Assembly (NCBI GenBank): GCA_903813345.2
Contig: CAIIXF020000009.1
Span: 9,418,030 to 9,482,029 of the forward strand
Reading direction: 5' to 3'
From: Owenia fusiformis
Taxonomy: Eukaryota > Annelida > Polychaeta > Sabellida > Oweniidae
DNA length: 64,000 nucleotides
Shown here: one piece after another, positions 10,211-20,851 of the stretch
Numbering within the stretch: the first letter of the stretch is position 1
How the letters are laid out: each line of letters begins with the position of its first letter
Program-made: the position numbers and the translations under genes
Notes under the pieces: model-generated
Databases searched by the model: none
What the model was told of the DNA's origin: nothing
Seen by the model: the letters and a program-made list of their open reading frames with translations, nothing else

Positions 10211-10916
10211 TGTAGAGAACACGTGTCATAGTGTTCTCTGTCAATCATTGATCAAGGCATTTTTGTAAAAGCCAGTGTATGAGCCACTCTAACTTTGGGG
10301 TTACTTGGTTAAAAGGGGAGGTACTTCCTTGTCCAGGAATGTGATTGGTTTGTTCATTGAACTGATACATTAAACTGTTACTAGATATGCTGGGACAAGG
10401 AAGTACAACTTTAGTGTGTTTCTTAGCAGTTTTGGGGAGGGTTGTTTTCACATTCTAAATTTGGGTGGGCTTTTTGGCTTTATTTTATATAACTCATACA
10501 CTGGCTTATTTGGACATTATTGTACATTATTTGGTAAGTTTGGCTATAATAGCACATTAAATTGATATAAACTTAACTCATATGTTTTGTCATTTATTAA
10601 GGGTAAATTCATTCAGATTAATTATATTCCCAAGACTGTACACACACTCCGACACCGATCCTAGCCTACTCCTGCTGCTTGCACAGGGAGCTTGGTATCC
10701 TCACCCGGGGGATACAGGTCCGAAGATGGTCTCCGCTCGGCCACAACTTCAGTAGGTCAAAGGTAGATACCCAACCGCCAAGCTGACCACCCCTATAGGG
10801 AAACCAGGGGAGGATCAGGTGGGACTCGAACACATTCGCGGTGCACCTAGTGTACATTAGGCTAGCTTGCTAGTCAGGCCGGCGAGTCCCCCTCCTGCTC
10901 CCCACGATTCTTTACA
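10211..10916 (+). repeat. Central LTR shared by both copies (LTR2)
   Basis: 706 bp, acting as the 3' LTR of copy 1 and the 5' LTR of copy 2. It has two private bases relative to both outer LTRs (G at about 10388 in GATATGCTGG, T at about 10484 in TTTATTTTATA). No target-site duplication flanks it: CTA precedes it and T follows it, as for internal LTR borders. Confidence 0.95.
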
Positions 10917-10917
10917 T

Positions 10918-10929
10918 TGGTGGCAGCGG
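10918..10929 (+). promoter_or_regulatory. Primer-binding site, copy 2 (tRNA-Leu type)
   Basis: TGGTGGCAGCGG, one base after the LTR, as in copy 1. Confidence 0.7.
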
Positions 10930-10967
10930 ATGGGTACCGTACGCCACGCAGATGGCTCCCGACATGG

Positions 10968-11193
10968 CACTGCTTTGGTGGTATTCCGACCCCAAGAGTG
11001 CAGGCACTGCTTTGGTGGTATTCCGACCCCAAGAGTGCAGGCAACATCCGTCACTCTGTTGCCAGGCGTATATAACACTGCTTTGGTGGTACCCCGACCC
11101 CAAGAGTGTAGGCAACTTCCACCATCGTTGCCAGTCGTATACTGCCCAAGGCAGGGCACTGCTTTGGTGGTACTCCGACCCCAAGAGTGCAGG
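10968..11193 (+). repeat. Leader repeat array, four 37-bp units, copy 2
   Basis: Same four-unit array with interleaved GGCAAC/GTTGCC hairpins as in copy 1. It differs by at least one base (CCAGTCG for CCAGGCG near 11133). Confidence 0.9.
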
Positions 11194-11277
11194 TAACATC
11201 CGATATGTGTTGCCATGTCGTTGCGGGAGGGGGCTTTGTCACACTGGCTGCAAGCCCCGTGGATAGGATCGATGTCG

Positions 11278-11340
11278 TACCCCGTCATCCTTTGGGTGAC
11301 GGGGTAATATGTTCCATGTGCCTGTCCACCCGGGACAGGC
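11278..11340 (+). promoter_or_regulatory. Two adjacent leader hairpins, copy 2
   Basis: The 13-bp and 8-bp stem hairpins are identical to those of copy 1 (11278-11306 and 11320-11340). They lie about 1.15 kb upstream of the gag start, so the gag leader is unusually long (about 1.56 kb from the LTR end). Confidence 0.8.
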
Positions 11341-12476
11341 CATGAAGAAGCCATTCGAATTCGTGGCTACGTTAGGTAGGGGTGCGGGGTAGGTTGTTGG
11401 ACAGCACCCCCCCCCCTCAATCGTCGCTAGGGCTGACAGGTATGTGCACCTGGTGATTCTAAATGTACCGGTCGAACTTGCAATAGGATGTTTTTGCATG
11501 CAACTCATGTCTTATGATAACAAATATTACCGTGAGTAATATCCTATTCCATTTGCGTTGGTAATACTTCGGCGATTTTGAATAGATTCAAAGGTAGTTT
11601 TAATTTAAAATTGCGATAACCTTACATAATCCTTGATTGGAGTGCACGCCAATCTGGAGATAGTGGGCGGTTTAGCGTCTTTCTAATGTAAATGTCCTTT
11701 TGATATCTGTTATTTTTGCAAAACTAACGCTGACCAATTTACGCTAAACAAAGGGATGACATTCATGGCGTGACATCCCTATGCGGTTACGAGTTTACTT
11801 CTCAATGGTTTCCCAAATCATTGAGCAGTGAAGTGAATCTTCGCACATACTGTCTTTCTTACACTTGATCACTCTTGACTTGCGACTCGAAGTATTCACA
11901 TATCGCTAGGCTCTCAGTATTTCTTTAAATATCTCTAAGACTTACAAACTCGTGGTGGATATTTTCATTTGGATTATTACATTCAGCATCGCATCGGCGC
12001 AACGGATTCGTTTTAGTATCTTCCGAAGATACATTTCATTCGAAGTAGTTTTAAAATCGGTGCTGTTTGTTAATCTCTAGTGAAGTGCGGGTTAAAACGG
12101 ACTTGTTGATTTTGTGAATATTTCAAACCCCGTTAGGAGATTGACTATTCCGGCCATATTGGATTCATCGATCAATTTCTAGGTAAAGTTGGTCAATTTA
12201 GTGGCTGATAAAACCCCAATTACTGACTATTTTATTTTATATTCAACGAATTTCTTTTCTTTGGACGTAAAAGCTCCATAATTCGTTGAAATTGTGTTTA
12301 TTGCATGTATATTTCAGGTACAATTCAAGCAGTTTGTTTGCTGTTTTCCGCCGGAATTTTTCGAAGTTATTTGACTTGTTGACACAGCAACCGAGGTCAA
12401 AGGGCGGAGTTAACTTAAAGGACCTGAACCTGATTATTTTAAACTGTGATACCGTTATATCATTTCGTGAATTATA
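11341..12476 (+). other. Remaining gag leader, copy 2 (non-coding)
   Basis: No convincing ORF. It contains a splice-acceptor-like TATATTTCAG ending near 12317. The part from 12345 on is the 5' portion of the sequence deleted in copy 1. A spliced leader is possible but not shown. Confidence 0.6.
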
Positions 12477-14024
12477 ATGGCGACTGGATCAAACGACGGT
12501 GACCAAAGTTTTCGTTCGGAAATTATGTTTAATCCAGGCAAATCCCGTCAAAGTTCGGTAGATCAAAACGATGATCGAGCCGTATTAGACAATGATAAAC
12601 TCTTGAGCACGGGTGCTCAGGAATTTGAAATGCCATCGACCGTTCAAACATCTGGGTATGCTACTCAAGCCGGATCGGGAAATATCAGAGATGAACCACG
12701 TCGTACTACGTTCGTCCCCGGGCCGAGTGATCATAACAATGATCTTAGGGGCAGTGAACAACCGCCAGTTTACCATGGTGGGGCAAGGCCCAAAATGCCT
12801 GACCCCCAACATGCGCTGGGCAATCAGTATGAATCGTATACGTCCCCGTTCCGTAACGTCGATAACACAGTTGTTGAACAAAATGCGGCAGGGCACCAGA
12901 CCCCACGTCGAAATTTAGAGAATATGGGTTTGTTAGATTCCATTCTTGCGTCAACTCCAGCGGTTGAGGAAAGACTAGTAGAGCGGTTGCTTGAAAATAA
13001 AACATTGCAGTCGTTCTTTAAATCACGACCTGGCAGATCCGGAGATGATCATCTTGCGAATAATCAAAATAACGTAGTAGGAGGCGGGCCGTCTAGATTG
13101 TCTGGTGATTCAAATAATGACGGTGCTGTCAATCCTCGGAGCCGTGAACGAAGCCCGAGGCGGACTAGGTCCACGTTTACGCCAGATAAATATACAGGCG
13201 AAAATGCGGGAATCACGTGGATTAATTACAAGACGCATTTCGAAAATTGTGCTGAAATTAATAAATGGAATGATTTTGAAAAATATACATATTTGGCGGC
13301 CAGTTTGCGTGGTGCAGCACTAGACGTTGTTTCTAATTTGCCACCAGAAGAGCCAAAAACGTACAGTTGTTTAGTAAGTCGTCTTGAGAAACGTTTCGGT
13401 ACGGGAGGTCAAGCGTCACGTTTTCTGTCGGAGCTTAGAACACGCGTACGTCACTCAAATGAGAGTCTTGCGGCATTGGGGCAGAATGTTAGACGTTTGA
13501 CAAATTTGGCATATCCAGAAATACCTATTGAAGCGCGTGAACGCTATGCAATCCAACACTTTATCGAGGCGATTGATGATCAGGATTTGAGATTCCGGAT
13601 CTTTCAGGCACCTTGCAAAACTTTAGACGATTGTATTCGCGTTGGAATCGAAACTGAAGCGTTTTTGGAATCTGACCGTGCCCGTTATGGGAAGAAACGA
13701 ACATTAAATACCGTCAGGGCATTGTCTGTTGATCGCGATGACGAGAAGGTCAACGGCAACTGTAACGGGTCTATGGTGGAGCAGTTAGAAGAGTATATCC
13801 GGGCACTCGAGGTCGAATTGGAACTGGGCAAGGCCGATAAGATCAGTAATAATAACCGGAAACCGGCTCATAAAAGCGCTTGTTGGACCTGTGGATCTTA
13901 TGAACATTGGGCCCGTGAGTGCCCAAAAGGGCTTATCAAGGGGCAGGGAAACGGGAAACGGTCGGGACCTGGGGGCAAGAACCGGCCGTCGAACAACCAA
14001 GCCCCACGCAAATCGGATCAGTAA
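12477..14024 (+). CDS. gag: Gag polyprotein, copy 2
   Basis: 515 codons. Forms the particle in which the retrotransposon RNA is packaged and copied. The ATG at 12477 is in a good context (TATAATGG) and opens the longest frame. Residues 1-130 are polar and low in complexity. About 200-390 resemble the retrotransposon gag capsid region, starting near TFTPDKYTGENAGITWINY. A single CCHC zinc knuckle lies at C469, C472, H477 and C482, followed by a basic Gly/Asn tail. The pol frame overlaps the end at -1. The ORF is intact, unlike copy 1. Confidence 0.93.
   Translation: MATGSNDGDQSFRSEIMFNPGKSRQSSVDQNDDRAVLDNDKLLSTGAQEFEMPSTVQTSGYATQAGSGNIRDEPRRTTFVPGPSDHNNDLRGSEQPPVYHGGARPKMPDPQHALGNQYESYTSPFRNVDNTVVEQNAAGHQTPRRNLENMGLLDSILASTPAVEERLVERLLENKTLQSFFKSRPGRSGDDHLANNQNNVVGGGPSRLSGDSNNDGAVNPRSRERSPRRTRSTFTPDKYTGENAGITWINYKTHFENCAEINKWNDFEKYTYLAASLRGAALDVVSNLPPEEPKTYSCLVSRLEKRFGTGGQASRFLSELRTRVRHSNESLAALGQNVRRLTNLAYPEIPIEARERYAIQHFIEAIDDQDLRFRIFQAPCKTLDDCIRVGIETEAFLESDRARYGKKRTLNTVRALSVDRDDEKVNGNCNGSMVEQLEEYIRALEVELELGKADKISNNNRKPAHKSACWTCGSYEHWARECPKGLIKGQGNGKRSGPGGKNRPSNNQAPRKSDQ
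13922..13928 (+). promoter_or_regulatory. Probable -1 frameshift site, copy 2
   Basis: C CCA AAA in gag register just after the zinc knuckle. A slip leads straight into the open pol frame, which has no ATG in the overlap. This heptamer class is a known -1 signal in retroviruses and retrotransposons. Confidence 0.65.
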
Positions 14025-17000
14025 TTAACGAAACGGAAAATGTGACAATTGATTTAGTATCCAAAGAAACGGCAAAACGGGGCTTATTTGTGAATGGGTC
14101 TATCGGAAATCAGGATAATATTCGGTTTCTGGTTGATACCGGGGCATCTTGTGTTTTGTTATCTAAATCAAAATATTTGGAAGTGTGTCCAGACGAGCGT
14201 ATAATGTTAGAGCCTGTGGGTGCACGTGTCACGAACGTGAATGGCGGTAGTATTGATGTACTTGGTAAAAGCAATATGTCTGTTCGGATCGGCAGCCAAG
14301 TGCATAATTGCATAGTGATTGTCGCGGATTTTCCGGGCCAAGCAATATTGGGGGCGGACTTTCTAAATGCAAGTCGATGCAATATTGATTTCCGTAGTAA
14401 ATGCTTGAATTTTGCAGACGAATCGGTCCAATGCACCAATGAACAAGGCGATCATTTTGTTTGTACTTTAGTGGCAAGTAAAACAATTCGCATTCCAGCT
14501 GGCCATGAAATCATAGTTCAGGGTAAAGTAGCCTCGCGTGACTCTGCTCAATTGAAATTAATGACGGGTCCTTGCATTATCGAACCCATTGAGGGGGAGG
14601 GATTAATTGATCGTGGTATCATGGTTGCACGCGCCGTTGTTAATTCTGATACGAAAATTTTGCCGGTGCGCTTATTTAATCCTAACGAAAGCAAGCGTAC
14701 AATTTTCAAGGGTAATGAAATTGCAACTCTGTCCACGTTGGAATCAGTTATTGACGTTCAGACCGCAATGTGTGATGATCAATTAACGCCTCTTCGTGTA
14801 TGTAAAGTCCAGATAGGCGACGTTTCGGTGCCTGAACATTTGCAAGATTTGTACAAGTCTTATACGGATGATATGAACGCTGAAGACAGGTCAAAAGTTG
14901 CGAAGTTACTCTGTGATTATAGCGATGTATTCTCGAAGAACGAAGATGACCTCGGTAAGACACACTTGGTCGAACACGATATTGAGACTGGTAACACAAA
15001 ACCAATCAAACAAAGACCGCGTAGGTTTCCATTCTGGAAGCGTGACATCGCCGAGGAAGAGGTGAAAACATTGCTTGATAGGGGAGTTATTGAACCATCT
15101 CAATCACCGTGGTCTTCCCCTGTTGTCATGGTGCGCAAGGGTGATAAAAATCCGTCAGACAAATCAAAATTAGAAAAGGGTAAGGTGCGCCTGTGCATTG
15201 ATTACCGGAAATTAAATGCGGCAACGATTGTTGATGCTTACCCAATTCCACGCATTGATGATACTATTGATAAATTAGGTCATAGTGGCGCAAAGTACTT
15301 TACAACCTTGGATGTGAGTAGCTCCTACCATCAGGTCCCATTAACACCTGAAGCAAAGTTGAAATCTGCGTTTTCTACCGGCAGCGGATTGTATCAATTT
15401 AACGTAATGCCGTTTGGCCTTGTTAATGCAGGGGCAACATTCGAACGTCTCATGGAAACTGCGTTGAAAGGACTCGTATGGGACGTTTTATGTCTGTACA
15501 TCGACGATATTATCTTATGGGGTACTTCTGTGGATGAAATGATCAATCGTTTGTCATTGGTGTTTGATCGTCTACGTCTTGCAAACTTAAAACTCAAGCC
15601 TAAAAAGTGCACTATGTTTAGTGAAAGTGTAGCATTTTTAGGTCATCGGATTTCGAAAAACGGAGTCGAAATGGATGAAGAAAAAATCAAAGCTATCAAA
15701 ACGTGGCCTCAACTAAAAACGGTTAAAAATGTCCAATCGTTTCTTGGTTTTGTTGGGTACTACAGGCGGTTTATCAAGGATTTTTCGGAGATTGCAAAAC
15801 CATTGTACGGTTTGCTTGAGAAAAACCGAGAATTTTGTTGGACTGAGCCTTGTGAAATCGCGTTTGTAAGACTGAAGAAGATCGCAATGAGTGAGCCAAT
15901 ATTAGCATATCCACGACCTGAGGGTGAGTTTATTCTGGACTGCGATGCTTCCAATACGCATGTGGGAGGGGTGCTCAGTCAAATGCAGACAGACGGCGAT
16001 AATGGAGAAGTTGAAAAGGTCATTGCTTACGGTAGCAGAACATTGACTAAATGTGAACGAAATTATTCGGTTACGAGGCGCGAATTACTATCATTAGTTC
16101 ACTTTGTGAAATATTTCAAACATTATTTGTACGGGAAAAAGTTTACCGTTCGCACGGATCATGCGTCACTTAGGTGGCTTATGAACTTCAAAAATCCCGA
16201 GGGTCAAAACGCGAGGTGGCTCGAAACCTTAGGAATGTACGATTTCACAATACAGCATCGGGCCGGACGTAATCACGGCAATGCGGACGGATTATCAAGG
16301 CTACCTGATTCACTATTTGACACAGAAATTGAACCCTGCGTGGAACCTGATCGGGACAAGTGTCAATCAAGCGGAGTTGATTCTTCTGCCAATTTGGGGG
16401 AGGGTAGGGAGTCAAATAGTGAAATTCGTGCTATTGTTATGCCAGGTACATGGAGCGTTGATGAAATGATAGAAGCTCAGTGCAAAGACCGGGTTATTTC
16501 GCAAGTCCGTCAGTATTTAAAGTCCGGTAAGCCTAAATGGGAGAATATCTCACATCTCGATCGTGATTTTAAGAAATACTGGGGAATGTGGGATCGTTTA
16601 AGCTTGCAAAATGATGTACTATACGTGAAATGGGAGAGTAATGACGGGAAGACGTTTCGGAACAGGTTTGCTATGCCAATTGTGCTAAGAAATGAAGCGT
16701 TGTCGCAATTGCATGATTCTAGGTTGTCCGGACATCTGGGCGCTAAGAGAACTTTGGCACGTGTAAATCAACGGTTTTATTGGCCAGGAATGAATGCCGA
16801 TGTCAAACGCTATTGCAAACGTTGTGACTTATGTGCGTCCCGCCAGAATCCCCATACAAAACCCAAGGCGAAATTGCAGCAATATCGGTCCGGTATTATA
16901 CTTGAACGAATCGCGTTAGACGTTTGTGGGCCGTTTGTCGAAACAGAGCGGGGCAATAGGTGTATCCTTGTAATCTCAGACTACTTCAGCAAATGGACCG

Positions 17001-18073
17001 AGGCGTATGCTATGATCGACCAGACAGCGGAAACAATATCTCGAATTTTAGTTGAAGAATTCGTGCTCAGATTCGGCCTTTTCCGCGAGATACATAGCGA
17101 CCAAGGTCGAGCTTTCGAAGGTCGAGTGTTCCAAGAAGTATGTAAGCTTCTTGGAGTTTTTAAGACCCGTACAACTCCGTTCAACCCGTCTAGCGATGGA
17201 CAGGTAGAAAGATATAATAGAACTATGGAAGCTATGCTCTCTAAATACGTAAACCTCAGTCAATGTGATTGGGATGAGCATCTGCCGTATGTGATGCATG
17301 CGTACAGGTCCTCGGTGCATTCAACTACCGGTGAAACTCCCAATTTCTTAATGTTTGGGAGAGAACTTGAAATACCAATTGACATGATTACGCCACCGCC
17401 CGGAGATGAAGCTGAATGTGACACAGAATTCGCCGAAAATATCCGAGACAAAATGCGGCAAGCTTGGGATCGTGCCCGTGCCAATACGACTAAAGCCCAA
17501 GTAACGCAGAAACGGGAACATGACGCCCGGACCTCTGTTAAAATGTATAAACAGGGGGATCCGGTGTGGTTGCATAACCCAAACAAAGTGAAAGGTCGCT
17601 CTCCCAAACTTCAACGAAGGTGGGAGGGGCCGTTCATGGTGACCCAACGGTTGTCAGACGTGACATACCGTATACAACTGAAACCAAGGTCAAATCCGAA
17701 GGTCGTACATCACGATCGGCTGAAGCCTTATGAAGGCTCGAATTTCAAAAAATGGGAGGTTAAGGTAGGCCTTGATCCCAGTGAAGAGGAATGTAACCAC
17801 GGGGAATGCATCTCTGAAGAAATCACTGGGACGCGTGAGAAGGACACCCCCGCAAGTCCCATCGTCGGTGAAGCCAAGTCGGCGATGCGTGAAAAACCTA
17901 CCAGGGTCAAAACCACTCATCGTTCAGGGCAAACGAATTCAGATAAAATTTCGCCCGCTTGTGATCCAGCTAAATCGATGGCTGCTGGAGAACTAGGTAT
18001 AGTTACTGCTTCCGGAAACTCGTCAAGGCCTAAACGTAAGGTCAAAGCGCCAGTTAGGTTCGGTTGCGAGTAA
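13928..18073 (+). CDS. pol: Pol polyprotein, copy 2: protease, RT, RNase H, integrase
   Basis: Open for about 1,380 codons. Residues below are counted from 13919, the first codon of the open frame in the overlap. Aspartic protease: DTGAS at 73-77, with AILGADF as second signature. Reverse transcriptase: LYIDD at 526-530, preceded by LDVSSSYHQV and MPFGLVNAGATF. RNase H: LDCDAS near 674 and RTDHASLRW. Integrase: an HHCC-type zinc region (H-x-GHLGAKRT then CKRCDLC), catalytic D1001, D1061 and E1097 with the D-35-E spacing, then the GPF module and a basic tail. These supply maturation, cDNA synthesis and integration. Domain order is that of Ty3/gypsy. Expression is probably by -1 frameshift from gag, since no ATG begins the frame. 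Confidence 0.95.
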   Translation, partial: RAYQGAGKRETVGTWGQEPAVEQPSPTQIGSVINETENVTIDLVSKETAKRGLFVNGSIGNQDNIRFLVDTGASCVLLSKSKYLEVCPDERIMLEPVGARVTNVNGGSIDVLGKSNMSVRIGSQVHNCIVIVADFPGQAILGADFLNASRCNIDFRSKCLNFADESVQCTNEQGDHFVCTLVASKTIRIPAGHEIIVQGKVASRDSAQLKLMTGPCIIEPIEGEGLIDRGIMVARAVVNSDTKILPVRLFNPNESKRTIFKGNEIATLSTLESVIDVQTAMCDDQLTPLRVCKVQIGDVSVPEHLQDLYKSYTDDMNAEDRSKVAKLLCDYSDVFSKNEDDLGKTHLVEHDIETGNTKPIKQRPRRFPFWKRDIAEEEVKTLLDRGVIEPSQSPWSSPVVMVRKGDKNPSDKSKLEKGKVRLCIDYRKLNAATIVDAYPIPRIDDTIDKLGHSGAKYFTTLDVSSSYHQVPLTPEAKLKSAFSTGSGLYQFNVMPFGLVNAGATFERLMETALKGLVWDVLCLYIDDIILWGTSVDEMINRLSLVFDRLRLANLKLKPKKCTMFSESVAFLGHRISKNGVEMDEEKIKAIKTWPQLKTVKNVQSFLGFVGYYRRFIKDFSEIAKPLYGLLEKNREFCWTEPCEIAFVRLKKIAMSEPILAYPRPEGEFILDCDASNTHVGGVLSQMQTDGDNGEVEKVIAYGSRTLTKCERNYSVTRRELLSLVHFVKYFKHYLYGKKFTVRTDHASLRWLMNFKNPEGQNARWLETLGMYDFTIQHRAGRNHGNADGLSRLPDSLFDTEIEPCVEPDRDKCQSSGVDSSANLGEGRESNSEIRAIVMPGTWSVDEMIEAQCKDRVISQVRQYLKSGKPKWENISHLDRDFKKYWGMWDRLSLQNDVLYVKWESNDGKTFRNRFAMPIVLRNEALSQLHDSRLSGHLGAKRTLARVNQRFYWPGMNADVKRYCKRCDLCASRQNPHTKPKAKLQQYRSGIILERIALDVCGPFVETERGNRCILVISDYFSKWTEAYAMIDQTAETISRILVEEFVLRFGLFREIHSDQGRAFEGRVFQEVCKLLGVFKTRTTPFNPSSDGQVERYNRTMEAMLSKYVNLSQCDWDEHLPYVMHAYRSSVHSTTGETPNFLMFGRELEIPIDMITPPPGDEAECDTEFAENIRDKMRQAWDRARANTTKAQVTQKREHDARTSVKMYKQGDPVWLHNPNKVKGRSPKLQRRWEGPFMVTQRLSDVTYRIQLKPRSNPKVVHHDRLKPYEGSNFKKWEVKVGLDPSEEECNHGECISEEITGTREKDTPASPIVGEAKSAMREKPTRVKTTHRSGQTNSDKISPACDPAKSMAAGELGIVTASGNSSRPKRKVKAPVRFGCE

Positions 18074-19699
18074 CGTATTTCATTGATGCCTGGGGCCTTT
18101 GAAGCATTATTACACTGTATTTTATGTCTTTCCGGTTGAAGGGCATGCATGTATTTAGTTAGTCATTTACTGTAGTTTAGTTATATATTCCCTATAATGA
18201 TTGTTTGTTCATGTTAAAAACCCGATCTAAAATTCCGGACTATGTATTCAAGTTCGATATTTTGGTTCGCGTGTGTGCGTGGTTTATGGATATCGGTATC
18301 TCACAGGATCAGGATCGCTGATCACCGTTTATTGTTATTTTCGGTGTACATTAACCTGTGCAGGTGTGAATGTCTGCGTGTTCAATGGTGTTTAGTTCAT
18401 TGATCCGCTAAACTTTGGTCTAGTATGGGACAGCTGACCGCCGATATCGCATGCACAAAGATTTTTATTATTGTTTGCACAATGGCTGTTCTGATTGATT
18501 GTATAAATGTGGTTTGCGGCAAGAGACCTTCTTAGATCGGCCGGTCGTAAGAAAATACCTTGATCAAGGTTCGTTAATACTAGGGTTGTGTTGGATCATC
18601 CCAGATAGTTTAACTTATCACATCGCGAGGAGTGCAGTCTTGTGACCCTAGCCCATGGGTTGGCAATACATAAGACATGGAATCGGGTGTGGTGCTTCCG
18701 GTGCCTGTGTAGTCGGAATTACCCGGGATCCAGGGGAATTCACTATCGTGTCTGACCCACACGATGGGGTTTCTGCTGCGAATCGTTATACAATTTAATC
18801 GCTAGATTTGAGAACAAATGTATAGAATACGTCTACATTGTTTCTCTGGAGATCGAATTATATTGTCTGGGACGATATGAGCAGTCGTGTTTATCCTAAA
18901 CATAATAGTTAATCTCAAAAAGAGTTACTTAATTCCAATTCGGGGCTAAGTCTGTCTGGAGAACATATCGAAAGAAACGTCGTGCAATGAAACAGATGCG
19001 TAACCAATAAGTGAAGTAACGCCATGAAGTCACTTATTTCAATAATGAAAGTTGGCGTAATTCATGATAAATTCTATCCGCCTATCGTCGGTTTATGTTT
19101 TTATTTAGCGGTTACGGCTCCGTTAAGTTTGCATGGACATTTTTATTCAGCGGACTGTTAAATCAAAATATATGGTGACTCAGAATAACCTCATTACATA
19201 TGTGGGCAAATGCCCCGAATATTTTGCAACTATTCACGCCAAACAACATCGGGGAATTTGAACAAAATATATAATCTTATATTCTACATGTTAGCTATTA
19301 TTCCGATTTGAAATGTTATTATCCTTTTTTGAATCTCGGGCTAGTTTGCATGTTAAAAACGACTCTGTGTGTAATTTCCTTCTGTTCCGTGGGTCATGAT
19401 CGTGCAGGGTTATAGGAAGTTATATAACATTCGAAATTGCATTCGTGTTTTGTCAGTGATCTTGGCGGAACTAAACGTATTCGCATAACTTAGGCGTTGA
19501 CCCTATAGGGACAAAACTTCCTATATTTATTTATCATCTACAGTGCGTTGAGCGACATCGAAGAGTATTAAGTGTATCATATGATTTCTGTATAAACTTA
19601 CATAGTCAAGAGTAAGAATTATTTCGTCCTCATACTGAAGTAATCTATAACATCATTTCATTTCGTTTCTGGACGTGTTACGCTTGTAAAAAATAGAAG
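18074..19699 (+). other. Non-coding interior between pol and third ORF, copy 2
   Basis: Counterpart of 7437-9058, with TCTG duplicated at 18951-18958. I see no gene. It should contain the expression signals of the third ORF. Confidence 0.7.
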
Positions 19700-20575
19700 A
19701 TGCCTTGTTTCACGGGACCAAGGAAGTGCATGCTTTGTGGGGAACGGTTCCAAGACCAGCCTGGTCTTGTAATGCACATGAAAGCCTTCCACAGGGATGT
19801 GCTCAACGGCGTTCCAGACGAGGGAGAAGCAGTATGGGGCCGGCGCCACACGGAAGAACGACAGAGGGGACCAGATGATCATCGTAGGAGCGGAGTCTCC
19901 CCGGGGCGCTACCAGCCCCCCGAGGGGAGCAGAAATGGACGAATGGATGTGATGAGCAGCGGTTCCTCAGAGAAAGTCTCCCCGGGGCATGCCCAGCCCT
20001 CCGAGGGGAGCAGAAGAAGACAGCCGGGGAGCGTGGCAAGTAGCGGTTCTCAGGAGGAAGTCTCCCCGGGGCATGCCCAGCCCTCCGAGGGGAGCAGAAG
20101 AACACAACCAGGTGGCGTAGCCAGCAGCGGTTCTCGGGAGGAAGTCTCCCCGGGGCATTCCCAGCCCTCCGAGGGGAGCAGAAGAACACCACCAGGGGGC
20201 GTAGCCAGCAGCGGTCCATCAGAGAAAGTCTCCTCGGGGCATACCCAGCCCTCCGAGGGGAGCAGAAGACGCAGAATATCAGGGGGTAACGGGGATGACG
20301 TCAAGCGCCCCAAAGTAACTGTGGTTAATCCAGAGGGCCAACAGGTTCTATCCCCTCACACAACTGATGATGTAACCCTTCGAGAGGGGCACGTTATGGA
20401 AGATGGGCTGGAGGCGGTCACGAGGAAACAGGTTACCGTGGATGTGCTATTCCCCGGTGACCTGGAATTCCTCCAGAAGAATGGCTACAGAGTGAGCAAG
20501 ATGGTCGTTGTAAAGGAGAAGTACTTTGAAGGAGAACTACAATCCCGGAGCAAGGAGGTCCTGGACTTAATTTAG
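19700..20575 (+). CDS. Third ORF, copy 2: C2H2 zinc-finger protein with 28-residue repeats
   Basis: 291 codons; ATG after a purine-rich AAAAAATAGAAG. The C2H2 finger at residues 10-31 is at the extreme N-terminus. Then comes a charged linker, tandem 28-residue (84-bp) repeats with the core SPGHAQPSEGSRR, and a C-terminal segment beginning near VTVDVLFPGDLEFL. The repeats keep the reading frame because their length is a multiple of three. The coding segment is visibly more GC-rich than gag-pol, suggesting a separate origin such as capture of a host gene. It could be a nucleic-acid-binding accessory factor (packaging, targeting or antagonism of host silencing). All of that is inference. Confidence 0.8.
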   Translation: MPCFTGPRKCMLCGERFQDQPGLVMHMKAFHRDVLNGVPDEGEAVWGRRHTEERQRGPDDHRRSGVSPGRYQPPEGSRNGRMDVMSSGSSEKVSPGHAQPSEGSRRRQPGSVASSGSQEEVSPGHAQPSEGSRRTQPGGVASSGSREEVSPGHSQPSEGSRRTPPGGVASSGPSEKVSSGHTQPSEGSRRRRISGGNGDDVKRPKVTVVNPEGQQVLSPHTTDDVTLREGHVMEDGLEAVTRKQVTVDVLFPGDLEFLQKNGYRVSKMVVVKEKYFEGELQSRSKEVLDLI

Positions 20576-20839
20576 TTTCTGTTGGACATTTTATATTGGA
20601 CTCTAATTGCAGCATATTATACACACATTGGATTAATTAATTAAAATATGGACATTTAATTTCAATACCAAACTTCAACATTTATTTCCAGGATTTAACC
20701 CTGATGAACTTTATTGGATTACTTACTACATACTAGTGTTATTATATAACGTGGACACTTTCATTTTATTATATTTTTATGAGCTCTGCTTCCTAGATGG
20801 AAATGATTACCGTATGAACGCCAGGAGTCGTTCCATCTT

Positions 20840-20848
20840 GGGAGGGGG
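20840..20848 (+). promoter_or_regulatory. Polypurine tract, copy 2
   Basis: GGGAGGGGG, three bases before the third LTR; the expected plus-strand primer site. Confidence 0.8.
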
Positions 20849-20851
20849 CTA

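Larger units (their letters stand above)
14..10916 (+). mobile_element. Ty3/gypsy-type LTR retrotransposon, copy 1 (damaged), sharing its 3' LTR with copy 2
   Basis: This copy runs from LTR 14-719 through a 9,491-bp interior to the central LTR 10211-10916. Order: LTR, primer-binding site, structured leader, gag, pol (protease, RT, RNase H, integrase), about 1.6 kb non-coding, zinc-finger ORF, polypurine tract, LTR. RT and RNase H before integrase is the Ty3/gypsy order. Against copy 2 it lacks 402 bp spanning the gag start, 38 bp in the RNase H region and one 4-bp TCTG repeat. These sum to the whole 444-bp length difference. The rest differs by only a handful of substitutions, so the copies separated very recently. 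Copy 1 cannot make full Gag or Pol by itself. Confidence 0.95.

Noticed and set aside
12345-12746. The 402-bp segment missing from copy 1 being a spliced intron
   Set aside because: Splicing at the available GT and AG would not give the observed junction, which keeps GT before AGGGG. A genomic deletion fits better.
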